Source: an uncultured Clostridium sp. (lineage in GTDB: Bacteria > Bacillota > Clostridia > Clostridiales > Clostridiaceae). From it: 64,000 bases of DNA. The DNA is taken from NCBI GenBank assembly GCA_902785295.1, contig CACZYK010000003.1:1-64000 (forward strand). The letters run 5' to 3'. Made by a program: the position numbers and the translations under genes. Shown one piece after another: positions 1-9,717 of the stretch. The notes beneath the pieces are model-generated. The model saw only the letters and a program-made list of their open reading frames with translations. It was not told the origin of the DNA and did no database searches. How positions within the stretch are numbered: the stretch's first letter is position 1; each line of letters opens with the position of its first letter.

Positions 1-90
1 TTTATAACAAAAACAGATACATTGAAACAGTAAGATAAAATCGTGAGATTTATCCGAATCATCTAGCATATATATTTGTATATGTTTTTA
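1..90 (+). repeat. 3' part of a two-copy structured element (left-edge copy)
   Basis: Bases 1-88 match bases 63913-64000 with only two differences (position 13, A versus G; position 75, T versus C). The second lies in the loop of a hairpin, so the stem is kept. Two helices are visible: GATAAAATC with GATTTATC (34-54), and CATATA with TATATG (67-84) followed by five T, which looks like an intrinsic terminator. The element is cut by the window edge and its 5' part is not visible here. It ends just before the phoP ribosome binding site. I do not recognise the family. Confidence 0.75.
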
Positions 91-108
91 GTAGCAGAAG
101 AAGGGTAA

Positions 109-810
109 ATGGCTGAGGGAAAAGTTTTAGTAGTGGATGATGAAGAACATATTGTAGAATTATTAAAATTTAATTTGGAGAATACAGGATATAAGGTTAT
201 TACAGCAAATAATGGAAACGATGCTGTTACATTAGCAAAAGAAAATAAGCCTGATTTAGTACTTTTAGATCTTATGATTCCTGGAATGGATGGCTTTGAT
301 GTATGTAAAGAAATAAAAAGAAATGCTGATATAAGAAAAACAGCAATTATTATGCTTACTGCAAAAGGAGAAGAATTTGATAAAATACTAGGTTTAGAGC
401 TTGGTGCAGATGATTATATAACAAAACCTTTTTCAATAAGAGAGCTTCTTGCAAGAGTAAAAGCAGTATTAAGAAGAAGTGCAAATACTAAAACAGAAGA
501 GATGAATGTATTTGAAAGTGGTCATCTTAGTGTTAATTTTGAACGTCATGAAGTAAAGGTTAATGGAGAAAAAGTAGATATGACTCTTAAAGAATTTGAA
601 CTTTTAGAAATTTTAATAAAAAATAAAGGGAAAATACTTCAAAGAGAAACATTATTAGATAAGGTATGGGGTTATGAATATATAGGGGAAACAAGAACTG
701 TAGATGTTCATATAAGATATCTTAGAAAGAAGATTGAAAAAGATGATAAAAATCCTAAATTTATTGAAACTATAAGGGGCGTGGGCTATAGATTTAGTCC
801 AGAGAGTTAA
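109..810 (+). CDS. phoP: PhoP-type response regulator of phosphate starvation
   Basis: This 233-residue OmpR/PhoB-class regulator has an N-terminal receiver domain with acidic pocket Asp10-Asp11, phosphoacceptor Asp54 in VLLDLMIPGMDG, Thr84, and Lys106 in TKPF. A C-terminal winged helix (about 130-230) ends with the typical RGVGYRF motif. It should be phosphorylated by the adjacent PhoR and bind Pho boxes at pst promoters. The ATG follows AGAAGAAGGG. The next gene starts 1 base after the stop, so phoPR is one operon. The sequence upstream is the tail of a repeat, so its promoter must lie inside or before that element. Confidence 0.93.
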   Translation: MAEGKVLVVDDEEHIVELLKFNLENTGYKVITANNGNDAVTLAKENKPDLVLLDLMIPGMDGFDVCKEIKRNADIRKTAIIMLTAKGEEFDKILGLELGADDYITKPFSIRELLARVKAVLRRSANTKTEEMNVFESGHLSVNFERHEVKVNGEKVDMTLKEFELLEILIKNKGKILQRETLLDKVWGYEYIGETRTVDVHIRYLRKKIEKDDKNPKFIETIRGVGYRFSPES

Positions 811-811
811 T

Positions 812-2491
812 ATGAGAAAAAAGATAATAACAACAATAGTAATAACAATAGTTTTTGCTCTAGTATTAGCTACTACTTCATTTTTAACAATATTTAATGT
901 GGAAAATATGAGGCATGTTAAGAGTAATCTAAAAAATTATGCTGAATATATAGTAAAAAATAATTATGAAGATGTAGATAAAGTAACAGGAATAAAATTA
1001 GGTAATACAACCATTAGATGTACATACATTAGTAATGATGGAAGAGTTATTTATGATACTTTAGGAGAAAATGAAGAAAACCATTCAAATAGAGTAGAGT
1101 TTAAAGAAGCATTAGAAAAAGGAGAAGCATATTCTGTAAGAAATAGTAGTACAAATAATGAAAGGCTAGTATATTATGCAATGAAGCTTGAAAATGGTAA
1201 TGTACTAAGGCTTTCAGTACCTTTTGAAAGTGTAAGCTATTTTAATTTTTATAAACTTGGATATTCTTTTATTATAGTTGTATTTGTTTTTGTATTTACT
1301 TTTGTTATTTCAATGAAGCTTGTAAGAACAATAATGAAGCCATTAAATGAATTAGAAGAAGTAACAAGCAGAATAGCAGGAGGAGACCTTCACATAAGGG
1401 CAAAGGCAAAAACTAATGATGAACTAGGTACCTTAGGAGAAACTTTTAATAAAATGGCAGACCAGCTTCAAAGTAAAATAAATGAGGTTATGGACAAGCA
1501 AAATAGACTTGAATCTATTGTTAAATCTATGGAAAGCGGGGTAATAGCTGTTGACTTAGATAACAATATAATCATTATGAATCCATATGCAAAAAGAATA
1601 TTTGGTATTAAAGATGACATTACTGGGGAAAAGATATATGATTATATTCAAGATTTTGATATGAATTTTTTTTTAAATGAAGATGATGAAATAGCAAAAG
1701 AAATAAAAATTCTTCATCCAGCAGAAAGAGAACTTAAAATAAAAAAAGCTTTTATATTAAGTGGTCGTGAGAAGATAGGTAAAGTAATTGCTGTTCAAGA
1801 TATTTCAGATATAAAAAGACTTGAAAATATGAGAAGTCAGTTTGTGGCAAATGTAACTCATGAATTAAAAACCCCATTAACATCTATAAAAGGTTTTGCA
1901 GAAACATTAAAATATGTTGAAGATGAAAAAACAAGAGAAAAATTCTTAGATATTATTGATAATGAAGCAGAAAGATTAAGCAGACTTATAAGTGATATAC
2001 TTGTACTTTCTAAAATTGAAAGCTCCACGACAACAGAAGATGAAGATTTTATGCCTTATAAGGTAATAGATGAAGTTATTAGCATAGTTAAAAACATGGC
2101 AGAATCTAAAAATATTTCATTAATAATAGAAAAAAGTGAAAAAGATATAAAGCTTTATGGAGATAAGGATAAATTTCTTCAGTTGGTTTTAAATCTTACT
2201 GAAAATGGAATTAAATATTCAAATGAAGGTTCAACAGTTAAAATTAGAAGCCTTATTAAAAATGGAGACTATGTACTTCAAGTAGAAGATAATGGAATAG
2301 GAATTCCAAAAGAGGACATTCCAAGAATATTTGAAAGATTTTATAGAGTTGATAAATCAAGAAAGAGTGGAGGAACAGGTCTTGGACTCGCTATTGTTAA
2401 GCATATTGTTAAAATATTCAACGGAGAAATAAACATAGAAAGTGAATTAAATAAAGGTTCTACTTTTACAGTTACAATAAGAAACATATAA
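812..2491 (+). CDS. phoR: PhoR-type sensor histidine kinase
   Basis: This 559-residue membrane kinase is the partner of PhoP. The order is TM1 (about 7-29), an extracytoplasmic sensor segment, TM2 (about 150-170), HAMP (about 170-225), PAS (about 232-335), then HisKA with phosphoacceptor His350 in VTHELKTPLTS. The HATPase domain carries an N-box (LVLNLTENGIKYS; the usual second Asn is Glu-Asn here), DNGIGIP and GGTGLGLAIVK. Length and architecture are those of the PhoR/WalK class, and its place between phoP and the pst genes supports phosphate sensing. The stop is followed by a strong terminator. Confidence 0.92.
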   Translation: MRKKIITTIVITIVFALVLATTSFLTIFNVENMRHVKSNLKNYAEYIVKNNYEDVDKVTGIKLGNTTIRCTYISNDGRVIYDTLGENEENHSNRVEFKEALEKGEAYSVRNSSTNNERLVYYAMKLENGNVLRLSVPFESVSYFNFYKLGYSFIIVVFVFVFTFVISMKLVRTIMKPLNELEEVTSRIAGGDLHIRAKAKTNDELGTLGETFNKMADQLQSKINEVMDKQNRLESIVKSMESGVIAVDLDNNIIIMNPYAKRIFGIKDDITGEKIYDYIQDFDMNFFLNEDDEIAKEIKILHPAERELKIKKAFILSGREKIGKVIAVQDISDIKRLENMRSQFVANVTHELKTPLTSIKGFAETLKYVEDEKTREKFLDIIDNEAERLSRLISDILVLSKIESSTTTEDEDFMPYKVIDEVISIVKNMAESKNISLIIEKSEKDIKLYGDKDKFLQLVLNLTENGIKYSNEGSTVKIRSLIKNGDYVLQVEDNGIGIPKEDIPRIFERFYRVDKSRKSGGTGLGLAIVKHIVKIFNGEINIESELNKGSTFTVTIRNI

Positions 2492-2520
2492 TTCTTGCAT
2501 TGCTTACTATAAATGAACAC

Positions 2521-2565
2521 AAAGATTGCATACAATTAATGAAAATTTGTATGCAATCTTTTTTT
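2521..2565 (+). terminator. Intrinsic terminator after phoPR
   Basis: The arms AAAGATTGCATACAA and TTGTATGCAATCTTT form a perfect 15-bp stem with an 11-base loop, followed by further T residues. It separates phoPR from the pst genes, so pst has its own promoter. Confidence 0.9.
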
Positions 2566-2711
2566 GCTTGTGATTTAACAAAGAGGAATAGAAAAATAAT
2601 ATTTTAATCTTATTTTAACAGAAATTTAGTGTTAAATAATGATAACAATTACATGAAATATTGTTAAATTTAATTAATATTTTCCTAATATTAATTAACA
2701 ATAGAATAATA

Positions 2712-2737
2712 TTAACTTAACTTTCACATAATATTAT
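2712..2737 (+). promoter_or_regulatory. Candidate Pho box and promoter of pst
   Basis: TTAACT at 2712 and TTCACA at 2723 are spaced 11 bases apart like PhoP-binding direct repeats, with TATTAT (2732-2737) as a possible -10 element. The AT-rich region upstream (about 2658-2706) also contains inverted TTGTTAA/TTAACAA repeats. The position 55-80 bases before the pstS start fits PhoP control. This is inference from pattern only. Confidence 0.4.
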
Positions 2738-2791
2738 AAAGGTGTTGAAAAAATAAAAGAAAAAACATATATAATGTTTGGAGGAATAATA

Positions 2792-3624
2792 ATGAAAAAA
2801 AGAACTTTAAAATTAATAATGAGTGGACTAATGATAGCTATGATGGGAGGAGCTTTAGCAGGTTGTGGAGATAGCGGTTCAGATGCTTCAACAGGTTCAG
2901 CAGGTTCATCATCTAATGGAAATAAAGAAGTAACAATAGCAGTTTCAGGTTCAACTTCTGTAGGACCATTAATGGAAAAAGTAGCCAAGGCATATGAAGC
3001 AAAAAATTCAAATGTTTCAATAGAAATAAATCAAGTAGGTTCATCAGCAGGAATAAAAGATACTATAAATGGAGTTGCTGAATTAGGAATGTCTTCAAGA
3101 GATTTAAAGGATGAAATGATGGAATAGCTGTAATAGTTAATCCTGCAAATAAGGTAACAAATCTAACTTTAGAGCAATTAAAAGATGTATATACAGGAAA
3201 GATAACTAACTGGAAAGATCTTGGTGGAGAAGATGGTCAAATAGTAGTAGTTTCAAGAGAAGATGGTTCAGGAACTAGAGATGCTTTCCAAGAAATTGTT
3301 GGTTATAAATCAGAAGAATTAGTAGCAGATGCAACAATAGCAGATGGTTCAGGTAATATAAAAACAACTGTTTCTGGAAATAAAAATGCAATAGGATTTG
3401 TTTCATTCTCATATGTAGATAATACTGTAAATGCTATAGAATTAAATGGAGTTAAACCAGAAGAAGAACTTGCAAAGAGTGGAGAATACAAATTATCAAG
3501 ACCATTCTTAATTGTAACTAAGAAAGATACATTAACAGATGAAGGAAAAAAAGTTATTGATTACATCTTAAGTGAAGAAGGTCAAAAAATAGTAGAAGAA
3601 GATAAGCTTATAAAAGTAAAATAG
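2792..3624 (+). pseudogene. pstS: Phosphate-binding lipoprotein PstS, frameshifted
   Basis: The gene begins at ATG 2792, preceded by GGAGGA, with a lipoprotein signal peptide ending in lipobox LAGC (Cys about residue 26) and a Ser/Gly-rich linker. The phosphate-binding signature GSTSVGPLMEK follows. After SSRDLKDE (about 3114) the frame is lost, and the reading frame stops at 3127. From 3118 a different frame resumes the PstS sequence (DGIAVIVNPANKVTNLTL, TGKITNWKDLGG, SREDGSGTRDAF) to the TAG at 3622. Relative to family members about 14-18 codons are missing at the junction, with a length not divisible by three. As written no full-length PstS can be made. A sequencing or assembly error is the alternative. 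Confidence 0.85.
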
Positions 3625-3640
3625 TAAATTATAAATAGTA

Positions 3641-3671
3641 TAAATATACCCTCTTGAAGAGGGTATATTTA
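3641..3671 (+). promoter_or_regulatory. Intra-operon hairpin between pstS and pstC
   Basis: AAATATACCCTCTT and AAGAGGGTATATTT form an almost continuous stem with a tiny loop. No T-run follows, so it resembles the mRNA-stabilising or partial-attenuation hairpin often placed after a binding-protein gene rather than a full terminator. Confidence 0.55.
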
Positions 3672-3720
3672 TATGAATCTTACATATTAGAAAGCATAAC
3701 TTCTAGGAGGGAACTTATAT

Positions 3721-4510
3721 ATGCTTAATGAAAACAAAAGTAATAAAAGTAAATATATAATTGAAGATGTTACAAAGTTTATATTTTTTATAAGTGCAAT
3801 GTTAGCAGTAATTAGTCTTTTATTAATTATAGGTTTTGTATTTTATAAAGGATTAAATCCTTTTATAAGTGAAGGATTTTCTTTCAAAGATTTTTTATTA
3901 GGTACTAAGTAGGTGCCAAGTAGTGAAAGTTTTGGAATAGCACCAATGATAGTAGCATCTATATTAGCTACACTAGGAGCATTAATAATAGGAATTCCAA
4001 TAGGAATATTAACAGCAGTATTTATAGCAGAAATAGCACCAAAGAAAATTGGAAAAGTAATTTCAACAGCTGTTGAATTGTTAGCAGGAATACCATCAGT
4101 ATTATATGGAGTGTTTGGATTAGCAATTATAGTTCCTTGGATACAAAATACATTTAATCAACCTAAAGGACAAAGTTTATTAGCAGTAATGATAGTTTTA
4201 GCTATAATGATGCTTCCAACTATAGTAACAGTATCAGAAACTTCAATAAGAGCAGTACCTAAGAGCTATAAGGAAGGTTCTTTAGCACTTGGAACTTCTC
4301 ATATAGAAACTACTTTTAAGGTAGTTGTACCAGCTGCTAAATCAGGAATTTTAGCAGGGGTAGTATTAGGGGTAGGAAGAGCAATTGGAGAGACAATGGC
4401 AATAATATTAGTAGCAGGAAATTCACCAATAATTCCAACTTCATTTATTTATATTTATTTTATTACTAAATTTACTATTAAGTAAGCTTTCTAATAAGGA
4501 AGGTGCATAA
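3721..4510 (+). pseudogene. pstC: Phosphate ABC permease PstC, two lesions
   Basis: The gene starts at ATG 3721 after AGGAGGGA. The N-terminal part (one TM helix, about residues 18-40) runs into TAG at 3910-3912 within LLGTK-stop-VPSSESFG, where relatives have Trp, so TGG to TAG is likely. The frame then continues through the permease core (EAA loop near GSLALGTSHIETTFKVVVPA) to NSPIIPTS. There the frame shifts: the annotated frame ends at 4485, while the +1 frame encodes a normal PstC tail (LFIFILLLNLLLSKLSNKEG) ending at 4510, two bases before pstA. Roughly 30-35 codons around the last helices are missing. Two independent lesions suggest loss of function. Confidence 0.85.
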
Positions 4511-4512
4511 AA

Positions 4513-5343
4513 ATGGATTCAAGAAAAGTTAAGGAAAATATTTGGAAGGTATTATTATGGCTTTCCGCAATAATAACAGTATTTATGTTAGTATTTATCT
4601 TAGGATTTATCTTCTTAAAAGGTTTTAGAAAAATAAGTCCAACATTTTTAACAGCAGATTATTCTCCATCTGGAGATGGAGGAATACTTCCAATGATAGT
4701 TGCAACTTTATATTCAGTAGTTTTATCAATAGTAGTTGCAACACCAATTGGAGTTTTAGCAGCAGTATATCTACAAGAATATGCTAAGCAAGGAAAACTT
4801 GTAAAAATAATAAGATTTGCAACAGAAAGTTTATCAGGAATTCCTTCAATAGTATATGGATTATTTGGTTCTATATTCTTTGTTGATATATTAGGCTTTG
4901 GATATTCAATTTTAGCAGGTTCATTAACTGTTTCAATAATAATACTTCCTGTAATAATAAGAACTACTGAAGAATCATTAAAATCAGTTCCAAAATTTTA
5001 TAGAGAAGCATCATTAGGACTTGGAGCAACAAGGTTCCAAACATTATATAAAGTAATAGTTCCTAGTGCACTTCCAGGAGTTTTGTCTGGTGTAATACTT
5101 TCAATTGGGCGTGTAGTTGGAGAATCAGCAGCAATATTATTAACTGCTGGAACAGTTGCAAAAATGGCTAAAAGTATTATGTCAAGTTCAAGAACTCTTA
5201 CAGTTCATGCTTATTTGGTTACTAAAGAAGCTGGAGACATTCAACAAGCAGCAGCAGTTGGTATAGTCTTAATAGTTATTATATTAGTTTTAAATACAAT
5301 AGCAAAATTAATAACTAAAAAGTTCAGCAAAGCAAATTATTAA
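4513..5343 (+). CDS. pstA: Phosphate ABC transporter permease PstA
   Basis: This 276-residue inner-membrane permease has about six TM segments and the BPD_transp_1 coupling loop ([20 protein letters not shown]). It pairs with PstC to form the phosphate channel energised by PstB. The start is supported by AAGGAAGGTGC, and the gene begins 2 bases after the remnant end of pstC. Length and sequence look intact, unlike the two genes before it. Confidence 0.93.
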   Translation: MDSRKVKENIWKVLLWLSAIITVFMLVFILGFIFLKGFRKISPTFLTADYSPSGDGGILPMIVATLYSVVLSIVVATPIGVLAAVYLQEYAKQGKLVKIIRFATESLSGIPSIVYGLFGSIFFVDILGFGYSILAGSLTVSIIILPVIIRTTEESLKSVPKFYREASLGLGATRFQTLYKVIVPSALPGVLSGVILSIGRVVGESAAILLTAGTVAKMAKSIMSSSRTLTVHAYLVTKEAGDIQQAAAVGIVLIVIILVLNTIAKLITKKFSKANY

Positions 5344-5357
5344 ATAGAGGTGGAAAA

Positions 5358-6107
5358 ATGGCTAAAATAACAGTTAAAGACTTAGATTTATTTTATGGCT
5401 CTCATCAAGCTTTAAAAAAGATAAATATGGACATAGAAAAAAATGAAGTTACTGCTTTTATAGGTCCATCAGGATGTGGTAAATCAACATTTTTAAGAAC
5501 ATTAAATAGAATGAATGATTTAATTGATGATGTAAAGATAACAGGGGAAGTTTTAATTGATGGAGAAGATATCTATAAAAGTAATGATGTAATTGTATTA
5601 AGAACAAAGGTTGGAATGGTCTTTCAGAAACCAAATCCTTTCCCAATGTCTATATATGACAATATCGCATATGGTCCAAGAGTTCATGGTATAAAAGATA
5701 AAAAGAAATTAGACCAAATAGTTGAAGAAAGCTTAAAAAGTGCAGCTATTTGGGATGAAGTTAAGGATAGACTTAAAACAAGTGCTATGGGACTATCAGG
5801 AGGACAACAACAAAGATTATGTATAGCAAGAACTTTAGCAGTTTCTCCAGATGTAATATTAATGGATGAACCAACTTCTGCATTAGACCCAATTTCTACA
5901 AGTAAAGTAGAAGAGCTTATGGATGAGCTTAAGAAACAATATACTGTTGTAATTGTAACTCACAATATGCAACAAGCAGGTAGAATAGCTGATAAGACAG
6001 CATTCTTCTTAACTGGAGAGGTTGTTGAATTTGGAAAAACAGATGATATTTTCTATAAACCAAGAGATAAGAGAACAGAAGATTATATAACAGGAAGATT
6101 CGGCTAA
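5358..6107 (+). CDS. pstB: Phosphate ABC transporter ATPase PstB
   Basis: This 249-residue ABC ATPase has Walker [10 protein letters not shown] (about 36-44), a Q-loop at FQKPNPFP, signature [16 protein letters not shown], Walker [14 protein letters not shown] and the switch His in VTHNMQQA. The family-specific [16 protein letters not shown] motif identifies PstB. It follows pstA by 14 bases with RBS AGAGGTGG and is intact. Without functional PstS/PstC it may still affect PhoR signalling through PhoU, but that is inference. Confidence 0.95.
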   Translation: MAKITVKDLDLFYGSHQALKKINMDIEKNEVTAFIGPSGCGKSTFLRTLNRMNDLIDDVKITGEVLIDGEDIYKSNDVIVLRTKVGMVFQKPNPFPMSIYDNIAYGPRVHGIKDKKKLDQIVEESLKSAAIWDEVKDRLKTSAMGLSGGQQQRLCIARTLAVSPDVILMDEPTSALDPISTSKVEELMDELKKQYTVVIVTHNMQQAGRIADKTAFFLTGEVVEFGKTDDIFYKPRDKRTEDYITGRFG

Positions 6108-6129
6108 AATTTAAAGGAGATGAAGAGAT

Positions 6130-6792
6130 ATGACATTAACTTCTCAAAAAATAAGAATAAAGGAAATTGATTGCCAATTAATTCAAATGTCAACATTAGT
6201 TGAAAAACAACTTTATGCAACTATGCTTGCACTTAAAAATCATGATTTAGAAATAATTGATAGAATTATTAAAGAAGATGATAAGGTAGATGAACTTCAA
6301 AAAACAATAGAAGAAGAATGCATAAAGTTTATAGCAAGTGAACAACCTTTAGCTAAGGATTTAAGAAATGTATTTACAGTAACTAAGGTAGTTACAGATT
6401 TAGAAAGAATGGCAGACTATGCTATAGATATATGTAAAATAGTTAGAAGTATTGGTAAAGATTCTGGAGATTTTGAAGGTGATGCTCTTTCTTTATGGGT
6501 AATGGAAGAGAAGATAAGAAAAATGATTTCATTAGCAATAAATGCATATGTAAGTATTGATGAAGAACAAGCTTATCAAATATGTAAAATGGATGATGAA
6601 ATAGATTCTCTTTATAGGACTATATTTGATAGCATACTAAAAAATGTAAAACTTGATGAAGTAAGAGCAAATAAAAATGCACAACTTTTATTTGTAGCTA
6701 AGTATTTAGAGCGTATAGCAGACCATGTAACTAATATATGTGAATGGACAATATTCTCTAAGAGTGGAAATTATGTAGACCTTAATGAATAA
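6130..6792 (+). CDS. phoU: Phosphate signalling protein PhoU
   Basis: This 220-residue protein is made of two PhoU three-helix repeats, each with the metal-binding E/DxxxD pattern (DLERMADYAIDIC near residue 97 and YLERIADHVTNICEW near 193). PhoU links the Pst transporter to PhoR and damps the Pho response. It is the last gene of the pst operon, 22 bases after pstB with RBS AAAGGAGA, and is followed by a repeat-type hairpin that can terminate transcription. Confidence 0.95.
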   Translation: MTLTSQKIRIKEIDCQLIQMSTLVEKQLYATMLALKNHDLEIIDRIIKEDDKVDELQKTIEEECIKFIASEQPLAKDLRNVFTVTKVVTDLERMADYAIDICKIVRSIGKDSGDFEGDALSLWVMEEKIRKMISLAINAYVSIDEEQAYQICKMDDEIDSLYRTIFDSILKNVKLDEVRANKNAQLLFVAKYLERIADHVTNICEWTIFSKSGNYVDLNE

Positions 6793-6813
6793 AATTAAAT
6801 TTTTTTAATTAGT

Positions 6814-6886
6814 AAGTGTGAAATATTATTTTGTATTAACTTTAAGTATGTTAAGTAAAAACAAAGTAATATTTCACATTTTTTTT
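6814..6886 (+). repeat. Dispersed hairpin repeat, copy A (terminator-like)
   Basis: AAGTGTGAAATATTATTTTG at the 5' side pairs with CAAAGTAATATTTCACA at the 3' side around a loop of about 29 bases, followed by a run of T. The same arms occur at 30241-30316 and 32241-32316. All three copies lie just after stop codons, so they may act as terminators, but the shared arms and the CAAAGTAAT motif show common origin. Confidence 0.8.
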
Positions 6887-7030
6887 ATAAAGAGGTATTA
6901 CTTTTTGGATTTGAAACTAACAGTATAAAATAGCAAAAATAATATATTTGTTTTGGCTTTTTTTATATTCATATTTATTTGACTTACTATTGTTAATAAG
7001 GTAATATAGCATAAGATGGGGTATTTGCAT

Positions 7031-7052
7031 GAATAGGAAGTGAATAGGAAGT
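7031..7052 (+). repeat. Tandem 11-bp duplication carrying the RBS of the DUF512 gene
   Basis: GAATAGGAAGT occurs twice in tandem and is followed by GAATAAAAATG. Each copy contains an AGGAAG Shine-Dalgarno-like sequence, so the start at 7061 has a duplicated ribosome binding site (8 and 19 bases upstream). Confidence 0.7.
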
Positions 7053-7060
7053 GAATAAAA

Positions 7061-8392
7061 ATGAAGAATTTAATAAAAGAAGTTCTTAAAGGCAGTATAG
7101 CTGAGGAAATGGAAATTGAGGTTGGAGATTATTTATTGTCTGTTAATGGGCAAGAAATTCATGATATAATTGATTATAGATTTCTTACAGCAGATGAAGA
7201 ATTACTTCTTGAAATAGAAAAACAAAATGGTGAAGTTTGGGAAATAGAAATTGAAAAGGATTATGGAGAAGAACTAGGCATTGAATTTGGTGGCGGGATT
7301 ATGGATAAGGCAAAATCCTGTAGCAATAAATGTATGTTTTGTTTTATTGACCAGTTACCTAAAGGTATGAGAGAAACTCTATATTTTAAAGATGATGATT
7401 CAAGATTATCCTTTCTTCAAGGAAATTTTGTAACATTAACTAATATGAAGGAAGAGGATATTCAAAGAATAATAAAATACCACATAAGTCCTATTAATAT
7501 TTCAGTTCATACAACAAACCCTGAGTTAAGAGTAAAAATGCTTTCTAATAGATTTGCAGGAAATGTTTTTGAAAGAATGAAACAGCTTTCAGAAGCAGGA
7601 ATTCAAATGAATGCACAAATAGTATGTGTACCAGATGTAAATGATAAGGATGAGTTAAAAAGAACAATAGAAGATTTATATAAACTTTATCCTTATGTTA
7701 ATAATGTTGCTGTAGTACCAATAGGAATAACAAAATATAGAGAGGGTTTAGCAAAAGTAAAAACCTTTAATAAAGAAACTTCAAAAGAAACAATAGAAAT
7801 GGTAAATGTTCTTCAAAAAAGGTTTTATAAAGAGGTTCAGGAGCCTTTTGTAAGACTTTCAGATGAATTTTATATTGTTGCTGGAATGGAAGTACCTGAT
7901 GAAGATTTTTATAATGGCTATGAGCAGATAGAAGATGGTGTTGGAGTTACAAGATGTTTTATAAATGCAATAGAAAGAGATTTAGAATTTTTAGATTTAA
8001 ATTCTAAGGGAAGCTATAGTATTGTAACAGGAACTTTAGCTTATGATGAAGTTAAAAAAGCAGCAGATAAAATATGTGCTAAAAATCCTAAAATACATAT
8101 TGATGTATTTAAAATAATAAATAATTTCTTTGGTGATACTATAACAGTAACAGGACTTTTAACAGGAACTGATATTATAGACCAAATTAAAGGAAAAATA
8201 AAATCAAAATACTTATTAATGTCAGATAATATGTTTAGAAGAGGATATGAGCTAGCACCAGAAAGTGCTATTATGCTTGATGATATGACTATAGAAGATA
8301 TTGAAAGAGAACTTAATGTAAAAGTTATAACCTGTGATTTTTCGGGGGAAAACTTAATATCTTTAATAAATACTTATAACGAGGAGGAATAA
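7061..8392 (+). CDS. DUF512 family putative radical SAM protein
   Basis: This 443-residue protein has an N-terminal PDZ-like segment (about 3-70), then a radical SAM core with cluster motif CSNKCMFCF (Cys residues about 88-95), and a C-terminal DUF512 domain. The family is widespread in Clostridia next to der, and its substrate is unknown to me. It lies 5 bases ahead of der and likely forms an operon with it. The gene looks intact. Confidence 0.85.
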   Translation: MKNLIKEVLKGSIAEEMEIEVGDYLLSVNGQEIHDIIDYRFLTADEELLLEIEKQNGEVWEIEIEKDYGEELGIEFGGGIMDKAKSCSNKCMFCFIDQLPKGMRETLYFKDDDSRLSFLQGNFVTLTNMKEEDIQRIIKYHISPINISVHTTNPELRVKMLSNRFAGNVFERMKQLSEAGIQMNAQIVCVPDVNDKDELKRTIEDLYKLYPYVNNVAVVPIGITKYREGLAKVKTFNKETSKETIEMVNVLQKRFYKEVQEPFVRLSDEFYIVAGMEVPDEDFYNGYEQIEDGVGVTRCFINAIERDLEFLDLNSKGSYSIVTGTLAYDEVKKAADKICAKNPKIHIDVFKIINNFFGDTITVTGLLTGTDIIDQIKGKIKSKYLLMSDNMFRRGYELAPESAIMLDDMTIEDIERELNVKVITCDFSGENLISLINTYNEEE

Positions 8393-8397
8393 AATTT

Positions 8398-9717
8398 ATG
8401 AGAAAGCCAATAGTTGCTTTAGTTGGTAGACCAAACGTTGGTAAATCTACTTTATTTAATAAAATAGCAGGACAGAGAATATCTATTGTTCAAGATACTC
8501 CAGGAGTAACAAGAGATAGAGTTTATGCTGATGCAGAATGGTTAAATTATAATTTCACAATGATAGATACTGGTGGTATAGAACCAGAAAGAGATGATAT
8601 TATAGTAAAGCAGATGAGAAGGCAAGCACAAATAGCTATAGAAACTGCTGATGTAATAATATTTTTAGTTGATGGAAAAGAAGGAATTACATCTGCTGAT
8701 GAAGATGTTGCAAATATGCTTAGAAAGAGCAAAAAGCCAGTTGTATTAGCAGTAAACAAGATTGATTCTTTAAAAGAAGAGGATAATGCTTGGGAATTTT
8801 ACAATTTAGGTATTGGAGACCCAATAACAATATCAGCTTCTCAAGGATTAGCACTTGGAGATATGCTTGATAGAGTTGTGTCTTATTTTGACCCTGTATC
8901 AGAAGAGGAACAAGAAGATGAATATATAAGAATAGCTATGGTTGGTAAGCCAAATGTTGGAAAATCATCTCTTATAAATAAGCTTTTAGGAGAAGAAAGA
9001 GTTATTGTTTCTAATGTTCCTGGAACTACTAGAGATGCAATAGATAGCTACCTAGAAAATGACCTTGGAAAATTTATATTAATTGATACTGCTGGTATAA
9101 GAAGAAAAAACAAGGTTAAGGAAGAAATAGAAAAATATAGTGTTATAAGAACTTTAACCTCAATAGAAAGAGCAGATGTCTGCATACTTATGATAGATGC
9201 TACTGAAGGAATAACTGAACAAGATGAAAAGATAATAGGCTTTGCACATGAAAAAAGAAAAGCTATTATGGTTATAGTTAATAAGTGGGACCTTGTAGAA
9301 AAAGATGACAAAACTATGAATAAATTTAAAAATGACCTTCAAAACAATTTAAAATTCTTAGGATATGCAGAATATTTATTTATATCTGCATTAACAGGTC
9401 AAAGAGTTCATAAAGTATTAGAAATGGCAAAGAAGTGTTATGATAACTATTCAAAGAGAATACCTACAGGAGTTTTAAATGATGTCATAAGTAAAGCTGT
9501 ACTTATGAAAGAACCACCTGTTGTTGCACTTAAGAGACTTAAAATTTTCTATGCAACTCAGGTAGCAGTAAAGCCACCTAAATTTGTGTTCTTTGTAAAT
9601 GACATACAAGCAAGACATTTTTCATATGAAAGATATTTAGAAAATCAAATTAGAGATAGTTTCGATTTTAAAGGAACTGGTATTGAAATAGAATATAGAG
9701 AGAGGAAGGATAAGTAA
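8398..9717 (+). CDS. der: Ribosome-assembly GTPase Der (EngA)
   Basis: This 439-residue tandem GTPase acts in 50S subunit maturation. It has two G domains, the first with [13 protein letters not shown] and NKID, the second (from about 178) with [13 protein letters not shown] and NKWD, plus a KH-like C-terminal domain. RBS GAGGAGGAA precedes the ATG. The stop TAA overlaps the gpsA ATG by one base. In most clostridia plsY lies between der and gpsA; it is absent here. Confidence 0.96.
   Translation: MRKPIVALVGRPNVGKSTLFNKIAGQRISIVQDTPGVTRDRVYADAEWLNYNFTMIDTGGIEPERDDIIVKQMRRQAQIAIETADVIIFLVDGKEGITSADEDVANMLRKSKKPVVLAVNKIDSLKEEDNAWEFYNLGIGDPITISASQGLALGDMLDRVVSYFDPVSEEEQEDEYIRIAMVGKPNVGKSSLINKLLGEERVIVSNVPGTTRDAIDSYLENDLGKFILIDTAGIRRKNKVKEEIEKYSVIRTLTSIERADVCILMIDATEGITEQDEKIIGFAHEKRKAIMVIVNKWDLVEKDDKTMNKFKNDLQNNLKFLGYAEYLFISALTGQRVHKVLEMAKKCYDNYSKRIPTGVLNDVISKAVLMKEPPVVALKRLKIFYATQVAVKPPKFVFFVNDIQARHFSYERYLENQIRDSFDFKGTGIEIEYRERKDK

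Noticed and set aside
3910..3912. Programmed amber readthrough or recoding in pstC
   Set aside because: The same gene has an unrelated frameshift and the neighbouring pstS is also broken, so decay explains both better.
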